Below, in pieces: positions 37,916 to 43,690 of a DNA stretch of 43,690 bases (positions are counted from its first letter, which is position 1; the number at the start of each line of letters is the position of its first letter). The notes beneath the pieces were generated by a model. The model searched no databases, was not told the DNA's origin, and saw only the letters and a list, made by a program, of their open reading frames with translations. Source of the stretch: a virus; IMG/VR virus record IMGVR_UViG_3300008107_006662, positions 1-43,690 of that record; one strand, written 5' to 3'. A program made the translations under genes and the position numbers.

Positions 37916-38896
37916 ATGTCAGTATTACCACCATCAAATAATACATCGGCAATAATAGATGATTTTATAAATTACGCTACACAACATCTTACAACTGTTA
38001 GTGGTGTAATAACCACAGTATCATTATATCCTGCAGCTCCAACGCCTGTGCCTGGACCTGGTGCTATAACTTGGACTGGGTACACTGTCACTCCATCTGT
38101 ACCAACCCCACCATTCCCTACTGCAAATTTTGACCCAAATTTAGTAGAAACTCCAATTGCAGATACTACATCAATAGAGATGACAGATTCTCAATTAGCT
38201 GTATCGGAACAAGCAAGTTTAAATGGTTCTAATATAAACGAAGCAACGGCGATGGCTTTTGAAAGTGATGAAGAATTCACACCCAGTCAAATAGAATCAG
38301 CAGAAGCTGCGTTAGTTGAAGATGCTGAAAATCAACCAACGCCAACTGAAGCAGAACCAATCGATGATGATATTAAACAGGTTCCTAATTATAAAACAAA
38401 CGTAAAAGTTCCACCTGAGATGGTTGTTGCTATGAGAAAATATGGTGTTGGTAGAACTGCGATTCAAAGAGCACACCTATTAGCTCAATGTGCACATGAG
38501 TCTGGTGTATGGATATACAAAGAAGAAATTGCTTCTGGAGCGGCTTATGAGGGTAGAAAAGATTTGGGAAATACCCAAACTGGAGATGGTAAACGTTACA
38601 AAGGTAGAGGATATGTACAATTAACAGGTAGGGCTAATTATAAAAAGTATGGACCTGTTGCTGGTGCGGATTTTGAAAATAACCCAACAATAGTTGCAAC
38701 TAGGTACTTTGCAGATACGGCCTGTATGTTTTGGAAATCAAATAAATTAGATGCAAAAGCAGTTGATTCAAGCGAAACTACCATAAAAGTTATAAGTAAA
38801 AGGATTAATGGTGGGTATAATGGATTGGCTGATAGAATGAAAAAATTCAAATTATATTGGACAGAGTTGCAGAAAGACCCTACGCTGTGGAGTTAA
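37916..38896 (+). CDS. Tail-associated murein hydrolase, GH19 chitinase/lysozyme-like domain
   Basis: This 326-residue protein has a short N-terminal region with a Pro-rich stretch (YPAAPTPVPGPGAITWTGYT) and an acidic linker (up to about 150), then a GH19-like glycosidase domain: AHLLAQCAHESGVWIY (Glu195 the likely catalytic acid), YKGRGYVQLTGRANYKKYGP and CMFWKSNKLDA. GH19-type domains in phages cut the glycan strands of peptidoglycan. The linker architecture parallels that of the preceding CHAP protein, suggesting that both are carried on the same tail part, with different bonds attacked. Confidence 0.85.
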   Translation: MSVLPPSNNTSAIIDDFINYATQHLTTVSGVITTVSLYPAAPTPVPGPGAITWTGYTVTPSVPTPPFPTANFDPNLVETPIADTTSIEMTDSQLAVSEQASLNGSNINEATAMAFESDEEFTPSQIESAEAALVEDAENQPTPTEAEPIDDDIKQVPNYKTNVKVPPEMVVAMRKYGVGRTAIQRAHLLAQCAHESGVWIYKEEIASGAAYEGRKDLGNTQTGDGKRYKGRGYVQLTGRANYKKYGPVAGADFENNPTIVATRYFADTACMFWKSNKLDAKAVDSSETTIKVISKRINGGYNGLADRMKKFKLYWTELQKDPTLWS

Positions 38897-38918
38897 AACG
38901 CAAAAATACTTTATCCAA

Positions 38919-38927
38919 ATATTTATA
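38919..38927 (+). promoter_or_regulatory. ATATTTATA motif, candidate late promoter
   Basis: The nonamer lies 22 bases before the ATG at 38950, opening the gp25/gp6 baseplate operon. Confidence 0.58.
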
Positions 38928-38949
38928 AACATAACAAAGATAAACTATT

Positions 38950-39453
38950 ATGAATACAGATAAATTGTTAAAAGCAATTCAAATTCTCATAAAAGAAGAA
39001 CTTAAAGAAACACTTCCAAAATTAATAAAAGAAAGTGTTAAAATGGAAGTTAAGAGAATTTTGGCTGAAAATAAAGTATCTCAACCCAAAAAAGCTGAGA
39101 GTAGCTTATCTATGGCTAAGGCTATATTAGGTAATGAAGATACTATAATTGAAAATGTGGAAAAGAAAGTTTACACCAAAAATGGTATGATTAACGATAT
39201 TCTAAACGAAACCAGAATGCAATATGCTGGTTCTCCATACGAAGTATCTGAATCTACTATGGTTTTCGATTCTTCTAATGTACCTATGTCAACTGGTATT
39301 GCACCGGATTTAAGAGCTCAAATGGCAGCTAAAATGGGATATAGTGATATGGGTGGTAAAAGAACTGGATTGGGTGTACAAACCGGTGTGGCTGAATTAG
39401 ATAAAGCATTCAATAGAGATTATAGCGAATTGGTAAAAAGATTTAAGAAGTAA
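38950..39453 (+). CDS. Phage structural or assembly protein of unknown function (167 aa)
   Basis: The N-terminal 70 residues are helical and lysine/glutamate-rich (LLKAIQILIKEELKETLPKL); later parts carry VYTKNGMINDILNETRMQY and a conserved-looking GIAPDLRAQMAAKMGYSDMG. The type of sequence occurs beside gp25-like genes in other environmental T4-like phages, but no name can be given. Its stop overlaps the start of the gp25-like gene (TAATG), so the two are co-translated. Confidence 0.75.
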   Translation: MNTDKLLKAIQILIKEELKETLPKLIKESVKMEVKRILAENKVSQPKKAESSLSMAKAILGNEDTIIENVEKKVYTKNGMINDILNETRMQYAGSPYEVSESTMVFDSSNVPMSTGIAPDLRAQMAAKMGYSDMGGKRTGLGVQTGVAELDKAFNRDYSELVKRFKK

Positions 39454-39875
39454 TGGCAATAGTATTAGGACAAAGAAAGGTTAAAGATTTAAAAGAATTC
39501 GAAGATTATGCGATTGGTATAACGTTACCTCTCCAGATTGGAAATACTGCCTTTAATCAATCTTTTAAAACTATTGACCAGGTTAAAACAAATATAAAAA
39601 ATTTGTTATTAACTAAGAAAAGAGAAAGAGTAATGCAACCAAATTTAGGAAGCGGTTTGCAAGAACTTCTTTTTGATTTTAATGATGATACGTTAGCAGA
39701 AAAAATAGAGCAAACTATTACAGACGCTATTCAAACTTGGTTACCATATATTAATATAGAAGAAATAAACGTACAACAATCAAATGAACTAAAGGATTCG
39801 AACAGAGTTGGTATATCTTTATCATTTACTGTTGGAAATGAGGTTGATTTAAATAGCGTAAGCTTTACAATATAA
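39453..39875 (+). CDS. Baseplate wedge protein gp25-like
   Basis: At 140 residues this matches T4 gp25/GPW_gp25 in length and pattern: a basic N-terminal strand, FNQSFKTIDQVKTNIKNLLL, KRERVMQPNLGSGLQELLFD and LPYINIEEINVQQSNE. Gp25 joins gp6, gp7 and gp53 in the baseplate wedge and nucleates sheath contraction; the motif with the conserved EPR-like core reads QPNLG here instead. It is followed at once by the gp6-like gene, as in other contractile phages. Confidence 0.9.
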   Translation: MAIVLGQRKVKDLKEFEDYAIGITLPLQIGNTAFNQSFKTIDQVKTNIKNLLLTKKRERVMQPNLGSGLQELLFDFNDDTLAEKIEQTITDAIQTWLPYINIEEINVQQSNELKDSNRVGISLSFTVGNEVDLNSVSFTI

Positions 39876-39880
39876 CAAAA

Positions 39881-41920
39881 ATGGCATTAACCACATCAAA
39901 TAACAATTTTACAAATAGAGGTAAGGATATAAAGTATCTTAATAAGGACTTTGCTAGCTTTCGTGCAAATTTAATAGAATTTACAAAAGCTTATTTTCCA
40001 AAAACTTATTCGGATTTCAATGAAACTTCACCTGGTATGATGTTTATTGAATTAGCATCATATGTTGGTGATTCACTATCTTATTATGTAGATGATACAC
40101 TTAAAGAATCTTTTTTAGCATACGCTGAAGATACTCAAAGTGTTTTGGCGTTATCTCAATTTATGGGATATAAACCAAAAGTAACATCACCTGCAATAAC
40201 AACTCTTTCTTTATATCAATTAGTACCTTCTATTGGTAGTGGTGCTAGTAATCAACCTGACTCTATGTATTATTTGAGAGTGAAAGAAGGTATGAGAGTT
40301 GAATCTACTACAAGTCCAAAAGTTTTATTTAGAACAACGGATGTTGTAGATTTTTCAGAAGATTCAAATAGAGAAATAACGGTATATCAAAGAGATTCAA
40401 ATACTGGAGAACCAACATTTTATTTAGTTAAAAAACAAGTATCTGCAATTTCTGCGGAAGAAGTAACTCAAACTTTTGATTTTGGTTCATATGAATCATT
40501 CAGAAAAATTAATTTATCTGATACAAATATAATTCAAATATATGATGTTAGGGATGATAATGGTAATAAATGGTATGAAGTTCCTTATTTGGCACAAGAA
40601 ACTATATTCATAGAGCAACCAAATACGGAAATAAATGACCAAGACCTTTATCAATTTAAATCTACTGTACCTTATGTTTTAAAAACTATAAAGACATCAA
40701 AAAGATTCACAACTTTAGTAAATCCTGATAGTACAACAACTATACAATTCGGTGTAGGTGACCCATCGGCAAACGATGAATTACTCATACCAAATATGAA
40801 AAATGTTGGATTGGGTTTACCAAATTCAATTAGTAGATTAGAAGAATCATTTGACCCTACTAACTTTTTAAAAACCAAAACATACGGAGTATCACCAGCT
40901 AATACAACATTAACTGTAAAGTATTTTGTAGGTGGTGGTATTGTATCAAATGTAGCTAAGGGTACATTGACTAGATTAAATGGAGTTGAGTACGAAGAAG
41001 ATTTAACTAAATTTACTGTACAAGAAAGAATATTATATAATACAGTCAAAAACTCTTTGGCAGTAGATAATGAAATCCCAGCTACTGGTGGTAGAGGCGG
41101 TGAAACTATTGAAGAAATTAGACAAAATGCTTTGGCAAATTTTGGTTCACAAAATAGAGCAGTAACCGCAAAGGATTATCAAGTTAGAGCATTATCTATG
41201 CCTGCTAGGTTTGGTGGTATTGCTAAAGCATACGCTACTGCTGATGGTACATTGGATAATAACTCACCATCATCTATTCTTGCATCACCAAATACATTAC
41301 AAGAGTTTACCGATTTGGTAATGAGTTTTGTAAATAAACCAGATAGTGAAGAACCAAATACACAAAGTGTAAAGGATGAAATTCAAAAGTTTTTAATTGG
41401 AAAAACTTCAAATGAAAATGAAAAAAATAATCCGTTTGCTATAAACCTTTATTTGTTGGGATATGATAATGCTGGTAGATTGACTCAATTAAACAGAGCA
41501 GTTAAAGAAAATTTAAAAACATATCTAAACGAATATAGAATTCTAACCGATGGTATTAATATAAATGATGGATTTATTATAAACATTGGAATTGAGTTTG
41601 AAGTAATTTGCTATCCAAATTATAATAAAAGTGAAGTTGTTGCAAAATGTATATCTCAACTAAAAGATTATTTTAATATGGATAAGTGGAGTTTTAACCA
41701 CACTATTAATCTTAGTGAAGTTGAATTAGCATTGGCAAATGTTGAGGGAGTATCATCAGTTCCTATGGTTAAGATTATAAATAAATGTGGAGGTAATTAT
41801 ACAAATAACTCATATAATATAGATGCGGCAACTAAAGGTAAGATTATATATCCATCATTAGACCCATCAGTTTTTGAAATTAAGTTTCCTGATTCAGATA
41901 TTAAAGGGAGGGCAAGATAA
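39881..41920 (+). CDS. Baseplate wedge protein gp6-like (J-like)
   Basis: A 679-residue baseplate_J/gp6-type protein: RGKDIKYLNKDFASFRANLI and ETSPGMMFIELASYVGDSLS (N-terminal gp6 signature), then LSQFMGYKPKVTSPAITTLS, a central domain with QFGVGDPSANDELLIP, and NRAVTAKDYQVRALSMPARF followed by the C-terminal domain. Gp6 dimers form the inner baseplate ring that holds wedges together and controls the hexagon-to-star transition. It ends with a one-base overlap to the next gene (TAATG). Confidence 0.9.
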   Translation: MALTTSNNNFTNRGKDIKYLNKDFASFRANLIEFTKAYFPKTYSDFNETSPGMMFIELASYVGDSLSYYVDDTLKESFLAYAEDTQSVLALSQFMGYKPKVTSPAITTLSLYQLVPSIGSGASNQPDSMYYLRVKEGMRVESTTSPKVLFRTTDVVDFSEDSNREITVYQRDSNTGEPTFYLVKKQVSAISAEEVTQTFDFGSYESFRKINLSDTNIIQIYDVRDDNGNKWYEVPYLAQETIFIEQPNTEINDQDLYQFKSTVPYVLKTIKTSKRFTTLVNPDSTTTIQFGVGDPSANDELLIPNMKNVGLGLPNSISRLEESFDPTNFLKTKTYGVSPANTTLTVKYFVGGGIVSNVAKGTLTRLNGVEYEEDLTKFTVQERILYNTVKNSLAVDNEIPATGGRGGETIEEIRQNALANFGSQNRAVTAKDYQVRALSMPARFGGIAKAYATADGTLDNNSPSSILASPNTLQEFTDLVMSFVNKPDSEEPNTQSVKDEIQKFLIGKTSNENEKNNPFAINLYLLGYDNAGRLTQLNRAVKENLKTYLNEYRILTDGININDGFIINIGIEFEVICYPNYNKSEVVAKCISQLKDYFNMDKWSFNHTINLSEVELALANVEGVSSVPMVKIINKCGGNYTNNSYNIDAATKGKIIYPSLDPSVFEIKFPDSDIKGRAR

Positions 41921-42990
41921 TGGCATACTATTTTATGACAGCATCAAAAGATGCATCGATATACCTACAACAGCCTAACCAAAACGCAGGGCTTGATGAG
42001 ATATTAGAAATAAGTAAAGTTTACTATGGTACGATAAAAGACGTATCAAGAGCTCTTATAAAATTTGATGTTGGTTATATATCATCATCCATATCAACTG
42101 GAACTATTAAACTTCAAGAAGCTAACTTAATTTTAAGAGAAGCCCAAAGTGAAGAAATTCCATTGGAATATACAATATATGCATTTCCAATAAGTGGTAG
42201 TTGGGAAATGGGTAAGGGTACTAGGTTTGATGATATATCAACCGCTGGTGTTACTTGGAATTATAGAGAAGGTGATTCAAAATTAGATTGGTTAGAAAAT
42301 ACATTAGAAGTTGGAAGTGATGCAAATCCTAACAATGGTACTGGGGGAACTTGGTATTTGACTAGTGGTTCTACTCAATCATTTAATTACCAAACATCCG
42401 ATATACAAATGGATGTTAAAAACATGCTTAAAGCATGGATGAGTGGTTCTTTAACAAACGATGGTATTATACTAAAGCATTCTGATTCTAAGGAAAATGA
42501 TACGCAAGATTATGGTATCATAAAACTATTTAGTAAAGAAACCAATACAATACACCAACCAAAAATAAGAATAGGTTGGGATGACCAAATATTTTCAACA
42601 GGTTCTTTATCTGAATTAGTAGTTGATGATATTGTTGTTGGAATAAAAAACTTCAAAACGGAATACAAGTTAGAAGCAACACCAACATTAAGAATATTTG
42701 GTAGAGAAAGATATCCATTAAAAACTTTTTCAACAACATTTCAATATAACAATATAAAATATCTACCTGAAACATCATATTATCAAATAAAAGATTTTGC
42801 TTCTGATGATATCATTATACCTTTTTCGGATTACTCAAAGATTAGTTGTGATAGTGATGGAAACTACATTAAATTAAACTTATCAAATTGGGAAGCTGAT
42901 AGAGTATATAAGATTGAATTCAAAATTGAATCAAATGGAAGTATCCAATATTTTGATGGGGATTATACATTTAGTGTAGTAAAAAAGTAA
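41920..42990 (+). CDS. Baseplate/tail structural protein with DNRLRE-like beta domain (356 aa)
   Basis: The N-terminal 210 residues show the pattern of a DNRLRE-like carbohydrate-binding beta-sandwich: DASIYLQQPNQNAGLDEILE, VSRALIKFDVGYI, TIKLQEANLILREAQSEEIP, FPISGSWEMGKGTRFDD, TAGVTWNYREGDSK and MLKAWMSGSLTNDGIILKHS. The C-terminal 140 residues are a separate beta-rich domain. In other large phages such proteins occur next to gp6 and may form wedge or short-fibre parts that bind surface sugars. The name is uncertain. Confidence 0.7.
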   Translation: MAYYFMTASKDASIYLQQPNQNAGLDEILEISKVYYGTIKDVSRALIKFDVGYISSSISTGTIKLQEANLILREAQSEEIPLEYTIYAFPISGSWEMGKGTRFDDISTAGVTWNYREGDSKLDWLENTLEVGSDANPNNGTGGTWYLTSGSTQSFNYQTSDIQMDVKNMLKAWMSGSLTNDGIILKHSDSKENDTQDYGIIKLFSKETNTIHQPKIRIGWDDQIFSTGSLSELVVDDIVVGIKNFKTEYKLEATPTLRIFGRERYPLKTFSTTFQYNNIKYLPETSYYQIKDFASDDIIIPFSDYSKISCDSDGNYIKLNLSNWEADRVYKIEFKIESNGSIQYFDGDYTFSVVKK

Positions 42991-42991
42991 T

Positions 42992-43690
42992 ATGAATAAT
43001 AACACAGGACTTAAAAATGAGGTTCTTATTTCAGAACTATTAACCAGCGGTTCTTTGGCATTACCTGCCAAAAACGAATATGGTGTCCATTTGTTTGATT
43101 CAAAAAATTTAGAAGATGGTGTTGTAAGTGGTAAATTGGTTAAACCAAAATATAATGAAGAGGAACTTCTTAAATCAGTTGATACTACAATTATTGAACT
43201 TCTTCCAATTGCAGCACCTGATTTACCTGATACTGTTTTAAGGTCTATTTATAACGAAGCAACTCAATCAATATTAGATTTAAGAGTAGAAGTTAGAAGG
43301 TTAAATAATGAAAATTCTGATTTAAGAGCAAAAGTTCAAGAATTAGAAATTATATCTCAAAGTTTAAGAGTGGAATTGGATTCTAAAGAATTGGTTGTGG
43401 CAGCTGCTCAAAATCAATCGTATCAATCGAATTTAAAAGTATCATCAACCATAACTGAATTACAAAATGCTATTCAAAAGGCAACAATAGAATCTATTCA
43501 ACGAGTTTCATTATTTGCAAGAAATCAATCATTGGAACAAGAATTGGTTAATCTAAGAGAACAACTATTTGGTAAAGAAGGTAAAGCAGCAGAGGGAGCA
43601 GCAGTTAGTGATTCATTCTCAGCTAAAATTCTTGAGGTTGCAAATAAAGATTTGGCAAATATAGCTTATAGAGCAAGAGCAAATCAAAAT
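42992..43690 (+). CDS. Coiled-coil baseplate/tail protein, truncated by window edge
   Basis: The frame is open from the ATG at 42992 to the end of the window (233 codons), so the C-terminus is missing. It starts MNNNTGLKNEVLISELLTSG, and residues about 90-165 form a long coiled coil (ILDLRVEVRRLNNENSDLRA, KVQELEIISQSLRVELDSKE), with another helical part after. It follows the previous gene by one base in the baseplate operon and is probably a wedge or tail-fibre-network component. Confidence 0.8.
   Translation, partial: MNNNTGLKNEVLISELLTSGSLALPAKNEYGVHLFDSKNLEDGVVSGKLVKPKYNEEELLKSVDTTIIELLPIAAPDLPDTVLRSIYNEATQSILDLRVEVRRLNNENSDLRAKVQELEIISQSLRVELDSKELVVAAAQNQSYQSNLKVSSTITELQNAIQKATIESIQRVSLFARNQSLEQELVNLREQLFGKEGKAAEGAAVSDSFSAKILEVANKDLANIAYRARANQN

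Noticed and set aside
40672-41049. Antisense ORF within the gp6-like gene
   Set aside because: The gp6 frame is full-length and recognised; the reverse frame is a shadow.
1-43690. Chimeric assembly of host and phage DNA
   Set aside because: Considered because of the TonB and T9SS genes. Rejected provisionally since the second island is flanked by phage genes on both sides on one strand, and overlaps, promoter style and AT-richness are continuous. The left block (1-7070) is less certain.
1-43690. tRNA genes, CRISPR arrays, integrase, transposons
   Set aside because: No cloverleaf-like sequence, regular spacer-repeat array, recombinase or transposase frame was seen on either strand.

Overview
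The window looks like part of the genome of a large, contractile-tailed (T4-like) bacteriophage that infects a Bacteroidota bacterium. The phage assignment rests on baseplate genes (gp25-like, gp6-like, a gp5-like spike), a T4 gp55-like late sigma factor, a phage nucleotide-metabolism set (thymidylate synthase, dCMP deaminase, 5'-nucleotidase, an IMP dehydrogenase-like enzyme), PhoH, a UvsW-type helicase, small HSP20, and dense same-strand genes with many ATGA/TAATG overlaps. The host assignment rests on Bacteroidota-type -33/-7 promoters (TTTG, 20 bases, TATATTTG), AT-rich leaders without strong Shine-Dalgarno sequences, SusC/Oar-style TonB-dependent receptors, and a type IX secretion (T9SS) C-terminal sorting domain. 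No tRNA, rRNA, CRISPR array, integrase or transposase was seen.

Layout. 1-7070 (minus strand): an outer-membrane/export block holding a truncated TonB-dependent receptor, a tiny membrane protein, a P-loop NTPase, an exported CpeT-like protein, a 35-residue protein, a complete Oar-like TonB receptor, and a promoter/short ORF/terminator leader in front of it. A divergent promoter pair lies at 7038-7164. 7189-24609 (plus strand): early/middle genes for DNA repair, nucleotide supply and stress (helicase, Nmad1/DUF1599, dCMP deaminase, PhoH, 5'-nucleotidase, HD hydrolase, HSP20, UvdE, 2OG-Fe(II) oxygenase, ThyA, cupin, IMPDH), many unknowns, a membrane-anchored murein hydrolase, the gp55-like sigma and a DUF5856/ferritin-like protein. 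24711-33087: a second envelope/surface island with two periplasmic CsgG/YajG-like proteins, a cohesin/dockerin/T9SS surface protein, a holin-like cluster, a Gly/Ser/Asn-rich secreted protein with a barrel-like C-terminus, and a C-type-lectin/dockerin protein. 33143-43690: a spanin-like protein, an Ntn-hydrolase-like protein and a tail/baseplate module with two tail-associated murein hydrolases.

Regulation. Two promoter classes can be read. Host-type promoters (TTTGGAAA ... TATATTTG, almost always exactly 20 bases apart) precede early or middle units at 7038(-), 7133, 12575, 13999, 16847 and 22577. A second motif, ATATTTATA, lies 15-27 bases before the start codon of at least six genes (8987, 15361, 24244, 33143, 35088, 38950) and is a good candidate for the late promoter read by the phage's own gp55-like sigma.

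Most interesting point. The phage appears to carry two islands that would rebuild the host envelope: TonB receptors, a CpeT-like exported protein, a lipoprotein, CsgG-like factors, a T9SS-sorted protein and a C-type lectin with intact EPN/WND sugar-binding motifs. Genes with Sec signals are interleaved with, or flanked on both sides by, typical phage genes, which argues against simple host contamination. Their job (receptor masking, nutrient uptake during infection, surface adhesion) is inference. All family assignments were made by eye, without database searches.
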